Below are positions 1 to 6,644 of a stretch of DNA of 57,991 bases, piece after piece. A program made the translations under genes and the position numbers. The first letter of the stretch is position 1. Each line of letters opens with the position of its first letter. Source of the stretch: a virus; IMG/VR virus record IMGVR_UViG_3300046780_000140, positions 1-57,991 of that record; one strand, written 5' to 3'. Below the pieces are notes generated by a model. That model saw only the letters and a list, made by a program, of their open reading frames with translations. It ran no database searches and was not told the DNA's origin.

Positions 1-721
1 AGGTAGTCACTAGAGGTCCCCGTGCGTTACATCTCAACGTGATCGAGCCGTCCGTCGCCCACAGGTGTCGCAAGAAAAGACGAGCCTGTTCCTCGCTGAT
101 CCCGAATATGGAAGAGGGGACAAACTTAGTCCATGCTCGTGACCCATTCAACCCATGCGGCTGCAACCAGTTCGACATCGGATGATGCACTCCATGAGTG
201 AGCCGGTATGGACTCGGGAACCACAGATTCCAAGTACGTCCCTTTATTTCCCCCTGGGTTTCAATCCCGAACAAGCGCCGAACTACCTCTTCGACTATCT
301 CCTTATTGGCTGGATCGGCTGTCGTATATTTAAATGATGGTCCCATAGACCCATCGCCAAGCATGTGTGCCATTAGGATCAGTTCATCATCTGACCACGA
401 TTCCTCAACCGTCGAGGGATTGGGGATGCGACGTGGTGTCGCAACGAACGACCCAACCTTGATCTGGTCAAGCCGAACCCACCCTTCTATGGAAAGGAAG
501 GGATGATTGGCTGTAGCTTCCACGGATCGCCCAGACGCCAACCTCAAGTTGAACACTGGCTTGATCCCAGTCGGAAATGTCTTCAGTAGACGGGCAGGTG
601 TGAGTCGTTGCCGGTCATCAACCGCCCACACCATCGGTTGGATTTGGTTGAGAACCAGATCACCAAGAGTTACCTCTTGTCCATTGTCGGCACGCAGCAC
701 GCGAGTAGACGCCGGCATACA
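1..721 (-). other. Intein in DnaB (N-terminal splicing region and LAGLIDADG endonuclease), truncated by the window edge
   Basis: In-frame intervening protein inside DnaB; 240 residues are visible. It begins with Cys (codon 719-721) and CMPASTRVL, a typical splicing block A. Residues 70-73 read TANH, the TxxH motif of block B. Two LAGLIDADG-like helices follow: LILMAHMLGDGSM near 114-126 and ARLFLRHLWATDGSI near 212-226, marking a homing endonuclease. The insertion after DLKDSG matches a known DnaB intein site. The C-terminal splice blocks are off the edge, so splicing competence cannot be judged here. Confidence 0.92.
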
Positions 722-1870
722 ACCCGAATCTTTCAGGTCGCTCATCGTCGGCCGTTTATCGCCACGCAACTCAAGACTCCGTGAAAGCGATGACAGTGCG
801 AGCACCGGGCAGTCCAGGTCGCGTGCCAACAGTTTCAATCCTTGGCTGATCCCCGCCACCCGCACCTGCTGGTTCTCCGCTTTAGCCGCGCCGGCCATCA
901 ACTGCAAATAGTCGACCACCACCAACCCGAGTCCGTTGTGGCGCAGTTTCTGGCGGCGACATTCCGCCATGATTTGTGTCACCGAACGGGCGTTGCCGTC
1001 CTCGATGAACAGCATCGGGGACGAAACCTGTTGCGCCTTGCCGATCCTCGGCCAGTCGGTGTCCACCAACCGGCCGGAGCGCAACCGGGCGAGGTCCACG
1101 TTCGCCTCGGATGCCGTGAGCCGGTCCATCACATCCAGTGACCCCATCTCCAACGAGAACACGAGAACAGGTCGGTGGAGTCCAATGGCGGTGTGCGCCG
1201 CGATGTTCATGGCAATAGCCGACTTACCCATCGAAGGTCTGGCCCCGAGGATCGTCAGGGACCCGTTCGCCAGACCGCCGATCACCGCGTCCAGATCGGG
1301 GAACCCGGTGGACAACCCACAGAGAGCGCCAGGGTCGGCGTAGCGGCGGTCCAGTTCGTCAAGGTAGGCGGGGTACAACTGCTCGGTGGACTGCGCCCCG
1401 ATCCGTCCCCCCGCCTCCATGTCGAACAGGTTGGTTCGGGCGAAGTCGAGCACCGTCGCCGGTTCCTCCCCGCCGTAGGCCCGGTCTGTCACCTCGGCCG
1501 CCAATTCGATCAGTCGGCGCAGCAGCGCGTGTTCCGCCACGACCGCCCCATACCGGCCCACGTTGCCCGTGGCGGGCGTGTTCACCTGAAGGTCGATGAG
1601 GATCATGGAACCGCCGACAGCGTCCAGCAGGGCCGTCCTACGAAGTTCGTCGGCCACGGTCACCGGGTCTACCGGGTCGCCCCGTTCCCGCAACGCTCGC
1701 ATCGCCGCGATGATGTGGCAGTGCGCCGGCTTGTAGCAGGCGTCGTCCTCGCAGACCGCCAGCCCGACATCAAGTGCTGTGGGGTCCAGGAGCATGGCTC
1801 CGAGTAGCGCCCGTTCGGCATCAAGGTTGTGGGGTGGGACACGCGCCCCGTTCCGTTCCGCCACCGTCAC
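1..1870 (-). CDS. dnaB: Replicative DNA helicase DnaB, intein-containing, 3' end cut by window edge
   Basis: DnaB-family hexameric helicase that unwinds DNA at the fork. The frame is open from a GTG at 1870 to the left edge with no stop, so the gene is partial. An N-terminal domain covers about residues 12-115 and a RecA-like domain begins near 185. Walker A GARPSMGKS lies at 209-217 and the Walker B segment LVVVDYLQLM at 316-325. The host protein reads to SDLKDSG (377-383), a conserved DnaB stretch, and is then interrupted by an intein starting at Cys384. The GTG overlaps the stop of the loader-like gene by four bases (GTGA), which supports this start. The C-terminal extein lies outside the window. 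Family assignment is firm. Confidence 0.95.
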   Translation of the reverse strand, partial: MTVAERNGARVPPHNLDAERALLGAMLLDPTALDVGLAVCEDDACYKPAHCHIIAAMRALRERGDPVDPVTVADELRRTALLDAVGGSMILIDLQVNTPATGNVGRYGAVVAEHALLRRLIELAAEVTDRAYGGEEPATVLDFARTNLFDMEAGGRIGAQSTEQLYPAYLDELDRRYADPGALCGLSTGFPDLDAVIGGLANGSLTILGARPSMGKSAIAMNIAAHTAIGLHRPVLVFSLEMGSLDVMDRLTASEANVDLARLRSGRLVDTDWPRIGKAQQVSSPMLFIEDGNARSVTQIMAECRRQKLRHNGLGLVVVDYLQLMAGAAKAENQQVRVAGISQGLKLLARDLDCPVLALSSLSRSLELRGDKRPTMSDLKDSGCMPASTRVLRADNGQEVTLGDLVLNQIQPMVWAVDDRQRLTPARLLKTFPTGIKPVFNLRLASGRSVEATANHPFLSIEGWVRLDQIKVGSFVATPRRIPNPSTVEESWSDDELILMAHMLGDGSMGPSFKYTTADPANKEIVEEVVRRLFGIETQGEIKGRTWNLWFPSPYRLTHGVHHPMSNWLQPHGLNGSRAWTKFVPSSIFGISEEQARLFLRHLWATDGSITLRCNARGPLVTT

Positions 1871-2178
1871 TCGCTGGCCGCCCTCATGGCTCGGAGGATC
1901 TGGCGGGCGGCGTCAGGTGGGGTCACCGACGATGCGGTTAGTTCACCGTGCGCCGGTTGGCGTCGAGCCACCGAGCAGTACGTTTCGTAGTACCGGGCGT
2001 AGGAGGGGGCGAACACGTCGCTGGAGATGAGCAGGTCGAACGCCTCGGCCGCGATCGGTTGCTCTTGGCGAAGCATCCGGGGAATCCAGATCCGTTCGAT
2101 GCTCTCATCCGTCAGCGCCTCCCGCGGCCATGCGCAACTCACGAGACTCAGCAGGGACAGCGCTTCCAAATCGGTCAT
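1867..2178 (-). CDS. Helicase-loader-like protein (103 aa)
   Basis: Small protein directly upstream of and coupled to dnaB. The ATG at 2178 is chosen over longer options because AGGAGG sits six bases before it. The body around residues 22-57 (ESIERIWIPRML, then FAPSYARYYET) resembles the helix pattern of SPP1 G39P-type helicase loaders, which bind DnaB and deliver it to the origin; no ATPase motif is present. The function is inferred from size, fold pattern and position between the initiator and DnaB. Its first 74 bases overlap the initiator gene. Confidence 0.55.
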   Translation of the reverse strand: MTDLEALSLLSLVSCAWPREALTDESIERIWIPRMLRQEQPIAAEAFDLLISSDVFAPSYARYYETYCSVARRQPAHGELTASSVTPPDAARQILRAMRAASE

Positions 2179-2977
2179 CGTTTCCTCCTGTCGGTTGCGG
2201 CAACAAACCTCGCCGCGCGGCTGCACGTCTGATCGCATCGAAACCCTTCGGTTCGGCGCGGGCCCCATTCCCGTTCGACGCCTTCGGGGGCAGCGGATCG
2301 TTCGCCCAACACTCGCCGTTGAGCCACGTCGACGCCCGTTTCGTGTAGGCATCATCGCGGTTCGGGTCGTTGGCATAGGTGAGAGCCGCAGAGATGAGCA
2401 GTTCGGGGTCGGCTTCCGGTCGCTTGGTTGCCTTCGCCCATGCTGTCTCTGCGATCTTGCGGTCGAGGTGCAACGGGTAGACGTTCCAGAACCGATCAAA
2501 GTCGCCCTCTGAGTTTCTAGATCTTTTCAAGTCTATAAGAGAGGCGCGTTCCAGTGTGCCGGAAGGATTTTCCATTGTCGTGGAATCTCGTTCCAGTGTG
2601 CCGGAATCCGGTGCACGATTTTCCAGTGTGCCGGAATCCGATGGCGAGGGGGACCTTGGGGCCGTCCGCACACCCTTTGACCTGCGTTTTTCCAGCACAC
2701 TGGAATCTGGTAGTTCGCCTCGGGCCTTCGGAACGAAAAGGCGCCCGTTCGGTTGTTTAACCACTGCTCCGACCTTGATGAGCACCTGGACCCCGGCATA
2801 GACAGTGCTCTTGCCGATGCCAGTAGCCTCAATCAGCGCCGACATTGATCGCCCGGCATCCCACCCATACATTGAGAGGGCGACGTACAGGCTCAGGATC
2901 GTCGGCGTGACCTCGGGTGAACGGTAGACCCACAAAGGGACCATTGAGAACGGGTTCTGGTCTACTCCGTTGCTCAC
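2105..2977 (-). CDS. Replication initiator / replisome organizer with winged-helix N-terminus (290 aa)
   Basis: Likely phage replication initiator. Residues about 1-75 form a winged-helix-type region (ATGIGKSTVYAGVQVLIKVG). Residues 90-143 are a repetitive linker with DSGTLE(N/R) units. Residues 155-225 carry the FDRFWNVYPLHLDRKIAETA pattern ending in ASTWLNGECW, seen in phage DnaT/DnaD-type replication proteins that contact the helicase loader. The linker codons hold five TTCC-N8-GGAA elements next to an AT-rich stretch, an arrangement like lambda O with its internal origin. The ATG at 2977 overlaps the WhiB stop by four bases. The role is inferred from domain order and neighbours. Confidence 0.75.
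   Translation of the reverse strand: MSNGVDQNPFSMVPLWVYRSPEVTPTILSLYVALSMYGWDAGRSMSALIEATGIGKSTVYAGVQVLIKVGAVVKQPNGRLFVPKARGELPDSSVLEKRRSKGVRTAPRSPSPSDSGTLENRAPDSGTLERDSTTMENPSGTLERASLIDLKRSRNSEGDFDRFWNVYPLHLDRKIAETAWAKATKRPEADPELLISAALTYANDPNRDDAYTKRASTWLNGECWANDPLPPKASNGNGARAEPKGFDAIRRAAARRGLLPQPTGGNDDRFGSAVPAESRELRMAAGGADG
2511..2545. other. AT-rich stretch beside the iterons (candidate unwinding element)
   Basis: Between the iterons and the C-terminal half of the initiator gene, bases 2511-2540 have 21 A/T of 30 in an otherwise GC-rich genome. AT-rich DNA next to iterons is the usual layout of a DNA unwinding element. Functional assignment is inference. Confidence 0.5.
2549..2705. repeat. 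Iteron cluster: five TTCC-N8-GGAA 16-mers inside the initiator gene (candidate origin)
   Basis: Sixteen-base elements lie at 2549-2564, 2591-2606 and 2621-2636 (all TTCCAGTGTGCCGGAA), 2570-2585 (TTCCATTGTCGTGGAA) and 2690-2705 (TTCCAGCACACTGGAA, which in reverse differs from the first by one base). Start-to-start spacings of 21, 21, 30 and 69 put most on the same helix face. They encode the DSGTLE linker repeats, so coding selection alone could explain part of the similarity, but the palindromic ends and the reversed copy favour protein-binding sites. Confidence 0.65.
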
Positions 2978-3279
2978 GCCACCCTCCCCCGACGCCGCAT
3001 GAGGGTCCGTTCACGGTCGTCCGTGCCGCCCCAGATGCCGACCTCGCCGTTCTCCAACGCGTACTGGAGGCAACGGTCGCGGACAGGGCAACCGCGGCAG
3101 ACAACCTTGCATGCCTCGACCTGCGTCCGCAACGCCAACATCTGCGCCCGGCTTCGCACCCCTGGTGCCTCGTCGTGAGGGTGGAACATGCCCGGCGGCG
3201 ACCCTTTGCAGGCCCCGTCGTTCTTCCATTCGTTCGCCAACCTGTCAGCGATGTCGTAAGATGGGTACCGATTCCTCAA
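2974..3279 (-). CDS. WhiB-family transcriptional regulator (101 aa)
   Basis: Actinobacterial Wbl protein binding a 4Fe-4S cluster. The four ligand cysteines are visible: one in DGACKG (24), then CKVVCRGCPVRDRC supplying the C-x2-C-x5-C group (61, 64, 70); Cys57 also lies nearby. A GIWGG turn and basic tail (RRRGR) follow as in the family. The start is a TTG at 3279 preceded by GGAGG at five bases; no ATG or GTG fits better. First gene of the replication cluster, downstream of the non-coding region 3280-3620. Phage Wbl proteins can interfere with host WhiB regulation; here that is inference. Confidence 0.9.
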   Translation of the reverse strand: MRNRYPSYDIADRLANEWKNDGACKGSPPGMFHPHDEAPGVRSRAQMLALRTQVEACKVVCRGCPVRDRCLQYALENGEVGIWGGTDDRERTLMRRRGRVA

Positions 3280-3323
3280 TGGTCCTCCGCTCGTTCCGGA
3301 TGGGCCGTCTTAGCGAAGACTCC

Positions 3324-3348
3324 GACCCCGAGCTGGTAACTCGGGGTC
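3324..3348. terminator. GC-rich hairpin, possible terminator
   Basis: GACCCCGAG (3324-3332) and CTCGGGGTC (3340-3348) form a perfect 9-bp stem with a 7-base loop. On the plus strand it is followed by CTTCGTTGTC, a weak T-rich run. It lies in the leader of the WhiB operon, so attenuation of minus-strand transcription is also possible. Confidence 0.4.
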
Positions 3349-3402
3349 CTTCGTTGTCTAGACCCGTATGTGTGCCGCGTCGGACGCGGATGTGGCAACC
3401 AT

Positions 3403-3629
3403 CCTAGACCCTACGGTGGAAGGGGACAAGGGCCATCTTGACCTGCTAAACTCGTCAAGGATCAAGGTCAGCGGACAATCCCGACGGTCGCGACTCGGGT
3501 AAAGAACGCTGGCTGGGACTGAGCGGCGTTACGATAGTGGTCTTAATCGGCACCAGAGGGTGCAACCCGCAAGGGTTCGTGGGTTCAAATCCCACCCCAT
3601 TCAATCCCGATCCCTAGACCCTACGGTGG
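3403..3629. repeat. 17-bp direct repeat pair CCTAGACCCTACGGTGG
   Basis: Exact copies lie at 3403-3419 and 3613-3629, 210 bases apart in the same orientation, bracketing the tRNA-like segment. Only these two copies were noticed in the window. Confidence 0.8.
3550..3607 (+). other. tRNA 3'-half-like sequence (possible attachment core, no complete tRNA)
   Basis: Three hairpins in series: GCACC-AGAG-GGTGC, AACCC-GCAA-GGGTT and GTGGG-TTCAAAT-CCCAC, followed by CCCATTCA. The last is a canonical T-arm and the second resembles the long variable arm of a Leu or Ser tRNA. No matching 5' acceptor strand (GAATGGG) or anticodon arm is found upstream, so it is not a whole tRNA. Phage attP cores often match the 3' end of a host tRNA, but no integrase gene is seen. 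Confidence 0.5.
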
Positions 3630-3818
3630 CGGCGCTCCAGAGGGAGAATCGGCCCGGCCGGCGCAGTTCACCAACTCCGTCAACCGTTCCACTTCCCCGA
3701 TCAGCGCGTACACATCGTCCGTGGATGCTCTCAGCCATGCACGGGCTTCCGGCCAATCGCAGTCATCAGCATAGGCGGCTTCCTGGCGGCGGTGCCTGAT
3801 CGCGGGAAGGTCGATCAT
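3621..3818 (-). CDS. Small helical protein of unknown function (65 aa)
   Basis: MIDLPAIRHRRQEA followed by a helix TDDVYALIGEVERLTELV; small proteins of this pattern are frequent in actinophages but have no known role. The ATG at 3818 overlaps the upstream HNH stop by four bases (ATGA) and is preferred to a TTG twelve bases upstream. Confidence 0.65.
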   Translation of the reverse strand: MIDLPAIRHRRQEAAYADDCDWPEARAWLRASTDDVYALIGEVERLTELVNCAGRADSPSGAPPP

Positions 3819-4204
3819 AACCCGCTGCAATAGCGGCGCTCATGCCACTGGTCGAATGTCTCGCTCCGACCACCCAATCGGGAGTTTTCTTGAGCGCTTA
3901 TAACCCGGAGATTGGCAGGGTCGTTGTTGTGACCGTTGCCGTCGACATGATGGACCACCAGTCTGGTACGTGCCACGGTATCCGTGTCCGGGTTTCCGTC
4001 AGGTGCCGAACGAAGGAACGCCGGTTCTCTTGTCAACCAAGCGCGGGAGAGAGCGAACCAATCCCGAACGACATCCTCCGTCCTCTGCGATTCCTCCGCG
4101 CCCGCGGGGCGACATCTCATCCCGTCTGCGAGGTTGTCGTCGCCACCGCGGACCAGTTCGTCGGCGTCAGCAAGCCAACGGTCAAGGGCGGGACGCTCAG
4201 TCAT
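3815..4204 (-). CDS. HNH endonuclease domain protein (129 aa)
   Basis: The HNH core is seen near residues 83-106: VVHHVDGNGHNND followed by PANLRVISAQEN, with the His pair at 85-86 and Asn98. The N-terminal 80 residues match no domain I recognise. It sits in a coupled row with its neighbours rather than standing apart, so it may be a resident nuclease rather than a homing insertion. Small phage HNH proteins can nick DNA or assist packaging; its role here is open. Confidence 0.8.
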   Translation of the reverse strand: MTERPALDRWLADADELVRGGDDNLADGMRCRPAGAEESQRTEDVVRDWFALSRAWLTREPAFLRSAPDGNPDTDTVARTRLVVHHVDGNGHNNDPANLRVISAQENSRLGGRSETFDQWHERRYCSGL

Positions 4205-4458
4205 CCGTCGGTTCCTTTATCGGTTTTCGCCCACCGGGCATTAGCCGCGTTCCGTGCTATCTCGACTCGGCGGTTGGTTGACAGGACTTCAGCCCGCGCC
4301 CGTCCACCTTTGGCGGGATCAGTGCGGTGGATGGCGTAGCCGAGACGGACGAGTTCATCCACTAGGACCACGCCCATTTGAGCGGATTCATATTTTGGGT
4401 GAGTGACTGTCTTAGCGATAGAGATGGCCGTCTCGACGGCTTCGGTGAGGTCGCTCAC
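4201..4458 (-). CDS. Unknown protein (85 aa)
   Basis: Begins VSDLTEAVETAISIAK and ends with a basic stretch NRRVEIARNAANARWAKT, possibly nucleic-acid binding. The GTG at 4458 overlaps the stop of the transglycosylase-like gene by four bases, which excludes the longer frame. No family recognised. Confidence 0.7.
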   Translation of the reverse strand: MSDLTEAVETAISIAKTVTHPKYESAQMGVVLVDELVRLGYAIHRTDPAKGGRARAEVLSTNRRVEIARNAANARWAKTDKGTDG

Positions 4459-5534
4459 GGTCGGTCCAGTGTCTCGCAGATGACCTCGGTGATCGCTTGG
4501 GATGCCCACGACTCGGGCGTCATCCCCTTATCCTTGATTGCCGCTGCCACCCAAAGCGGAATGGCGACCTGCACGATGCAAGTGTCCATCTCGTCATCCT
4601 CATGCTGCGCTGCGAAGTGGAGATCCATCGCTTCGATGCTCTTGCTGTTGGCGCCGCAGATGGAGCACTTGTGGAAGGTGGTTTCGATGCGGACGGTGGA
4701 GTTGGTGGGCATGAGTCCATAGTACATGCTCGGGTAAGCATCGTCAAGAGGAAATCTGGCGAGAACAGACGAAGATGGTCGCAGCGGGGTTCCTGACCAC
4801 GATGATCCCGAAATGGCGTCACGATGCACGGGAAGCGAAGGGTGTTCGAAAGTGCTCATGCCTGGCAACATCTGCGAGCACTCCAACCCGTACAACCATC
4901 TGCCCAGTTCGCCAGCCCCTCGCTCAGACCGAGAGGTCGCATGGTCCTCGGCCAGTTTGCGGCGCCGGAACCGGAGGAACGTGCCATCGGCGCTGTTGCA
5001 TCCCATCGCCCGCGCCCGCTCCATCTTCCAGCGACTGTTAACGCGTCCCATATGCACCCACTTGCCGTGGTTGCGGGCTTGCTGGCAGAGGCCCTCGGCT
5101 TCCCTGCTGATCTTCCACTCCTGCCTCGGATGAGCCTCGTTGCGCTTCCCGCCCACGAATAGGACATCGAATGCCTCCCACGGCCACACAAGCCGCTCTG
5201 CGCCGTCCTGGGCGACCAAGGCGACAGGGAACCCCATCTCCCGGATGATCCCCGCGAACTCCATGCCGCGGCGCAACGATTCGACGGCGTCCGGGTAGCA
5301 GTCTGGTGACACAGCGTAAAGGCAGCGGTCACGGGGAACGGTGTCAAGCCAGTCAAGGTAGATGTCGGCGTCCGAGAAACCCATGCCGATGTCCGCCCCA
5401 TGCCACGGGTAGCGGGGGACACGGCGCATGTATCCGTTCGTGAACCGGGTTATGACGAGTCCGACGCCAGCGGCGATCAGTCTCGGTTCGTCCTCATCAT
5501 TCGTCGCCCCCGTCAAGTAGATGATGGCGATCAC
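4455..5534 (-). CDS. tRNA-guanine transglycosylase/DpdA-like protein with C-terminal zinc finger (359 aa)
   Basis: Resembles phage queuine tRNA-ribosyltransferase-like (DpdA-type) proteins, which swap a guanine for a 7-deazaguanine base. Features in order: VSPDC (75-79), VAQDG (107-111), FVGG (126-129) with a following EWK, HMGRVNS (161-167) and SADGT (181-185), the spacing of this TIM-barrel family. Residues 290-311 form a C2H2 zinc finger (CSIC, then HFAAQH), an unusual tail about 70 residues beyond the enzyme core. The GTG at 5534 overlaps the QueF-like stop (GTGA). It is coupled to QueF-like and transporter genes, which supports a base-modification role. Whether the substrate is DNA or tRNA cannot be read from sequence. 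Confidence 0.65.
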   Translation of the reverse strand: MIAIIYLTGATNDEDEPRLIAAGVGLVITRFTNGYMRRVPRYPWHGADIGMGFSDADIYLDWLDTVPRDRCLYAVSPDCYPDAVESLRRGMEFAGIIREMGFPVALVAQDGAERLVWPWEAFDVLFVGGKRNEAHPRQEWKISREAEGLCQQARNHGKWVHMGRVNSRWKMERARAMGCNSADGTFLRFRRRKLAEDHATSRSERGAGELGRWLYGLECSQMLPGMSTFEHPSLPVHRDAISGSSWSGTPLRPSSSVLARFPLDDAYPSMYYGLMPTNSTVRIETTFHKCSICGANSKSIEAMDLHFAAQHEDDEMDTCIVQVAIPLWVAAAIKDKGMTPESWASQAITEVICETLDRP

Positions 5535-5776
5535 GCCGTCACTTCCACATGGAGGCCCGAAGTCGTCCACCATGTTGTCACTTCGGCGCCAGTGTGCTTC
5601 GCTATCTCTTGGGTCAGAACCTCATGGGTGACCACCTGATCTGTGAAGGACCGGAGGTATTCGGCCAGCGCCGCCAGCTCGGTCGGCTCCGAATAGACGA
5701 GACGCACATGGCCGATGTCGATCTCGTCCTTGAAGGGACACAGATGGGATATCTGAGCCGTGACAGTGATCCTCAC
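5531..5776 (-). CDS. Minimal QueF-like preQ0-processing protein (81 aa)
   Basis: T-fold protein of the QueF type (preQ0 reductase or amidotransferase relatives). HLCPFKDEIDIG holds the catalytic pair Cys13 and Asp20, the same seven-residue spacing as Cys55 and Asp62 of Bacillus QueF; YLRSF and THE (His51-Glu52) match the SLK-YL..HE segment. At 81 residues it is about half the usual length, essentially one core. The GTG at 5776 overlaps the transporter stop by four bases. It lies between a preQ0-type transporter and a transglycosylase, so conversion of imported preQ0 before or after insertion is the likely job. Reductase versus QueF-L amidation is undecided. Confidence 0.72.
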   Translation of the reverse strand: MRITVTAQISHLCPFKDEIDIGHVRLVYSEPTELAALAEYLRSFTDQVVTHEVLTQEIAKHTGAEVTTWWTTSGLHVEVTA

Positions 5777-6342
5777 GCTGCGACAACCCGCTGGCGTGGT
5801 AGGTGTCGTCGGACGGTGTAAGCGACCGGCGTGGCGAGCGCCACCACTATGGCCTTGACGAGTCCCAACTGCCACCACCCCGAATACGAACGGAACGCCA
5901 GTTTCACGAACACCGCCGAGTCGACCAGCGAACCGATCCAACCGGAGATGACCACGGCCCGCAGAAACATGCGATCAGCGAGAGGCGTGTAAATCAATGC
6001 GTCCATTGTCTCGGAGATAGCGAAGGCGCAGCCTGACGCTACCGCCAAAGCGGGCGAGGCGAGCCACCATGAGAGGATGGTGCCGAGAGCAATAGCGAAC
6101 CACGTCCAACGTCGACCAAGAACGAGCTGGGCGACATCCCTGAGCACGAATGCCAGCCCGACCCATACGACACCGGAGGCGACTGGTCCGAGTCCCGGAA
6201 CATGCCAGAATCCGAAATGCTTGAGCCAAGCATTCGCGATAGGAATGGTGGCAATAAAGGCGATCAGCGTCGTCCATCCGGTGCGCTTCATTGGCGATTC
6301 TTCGGTGGTCATAATGCCCCTCATTCTAGTCGGTCGATTCAT
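5773..6342 (-). CDS. YhhQ/VUT-family queuosine-precursor transporter (189 aa)
   Basis: Integral membrane protein with about six hydrophobic segments, first near residues 22-40. Features fit the YhhQ family (preQ0/preQ1 import): an RDVAQLVLG segment after the third helix and CAFAISETMDALIY before the fifth, matching the family's D-x-x-Q/E and F-x-x-x-E/Q-x-x-D patterns. The ATG at 6342 has GAGGGG at the right distance and overlaps the upstream stop. First of the three-gene 7-deazaguanine module; it would let the phage use a precursor made by the host or taken from the medium. Confidence 0.8.
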   Translation of the reverse strand: MNRPTRMRGIMTTEESPMKRTGWTTLIAFIATIPIANAWLKHFGFWHVPGLGPVASGVVWVGLAFVLRDVAQLVLGRRWTWFAIALGTILSWWLASPALAVASGCAFAISETMDALIYTPLADRMFLRAVVISGWIGSLVDSAVFVKLAFRSYSGWWQLGLVKAIVVALATPVAYTVRRHLPRQRVVAA

Positions 6343-6644
6343 CGCTTCCCCTCGTACAGCGTTCGGGCCTCGCTCGACAGCCGTTTCAGGTTCTCGATCA
6401 CTTCCGGCGCCAAGTCTCGGCGGTAGGCGACAAGGGAACAGTAGGAGTCGACGCGGACCAGGAAGTCACGATCCACCATGATCCTGTCCGCGGCGACGGC
6501 ATAGTCCGTTGGTGCCACAATCGGGGCACGGTACGCGGGGGTCGGCGGGAGAGGCGCTGCCCTTCCTTGACCGAATCCCGTCCCTCGATATGGCGGCTCG
6601 GGCCATCTGCTGCGAGGCGGGCGAGGTTTGCGGCGCCACTTCAT
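6339..6644 (-). CDS. Unknown basic, proline-rich protein (101 aa)
   Basis: The N-terminal half is Arg/Pro-rich (MKWRRKPRPPRSRW); the C-terminal half is a helical segment ending EARTLYEGKR. The ATG at 6644 overlaps the upstream stop (ATGA). No family recognised. Confidence 0.65.
   Translation of the reverse strand: MKWRRKPRPPRSRWPEPPYRGTGFGQGRAAPLPPTPAYRAPIVAPTDYAVAADRIMVDRDFLVRVDSYCSLVAYRRDLAPEVIENLKRLSSEARTLYEGKR

Larger units (their letters stand above)
3280..3620. other. Non-coding region with hairpins, 17-bp direct repeats and a tRNA 3'-end-like sequence
   Basis: No convincing gene on either strand over 341 bases. It holds a 9-bp GC-rich hairpin (3324-3348), an inverted repeat CTTGAC/GTCAAG (3437-3442, 3454-3459), two copies of CCTAGACCCTACGGTGG (3403-3419, 3613-3629) and, between them, a tRNA 3'-half-like sequence on the plus strand. 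This is probably a regulatory and/or attachment region upstream of the WhiB-replication operon. Confidence 0.6.

Noticed and set aside
2549-2705. CRISPR-like array from the repeated 16-mers
   Set aside because: Units are short, unevenly spaced, partly reversed and inside a coding gene; no cas genes are present.
3480-3607. Complete tRNA gene
   Set aside because: Only the variable arm and T-arm are found; no matching 5' acceptor strand, D-arm or anticodon arm upstream.
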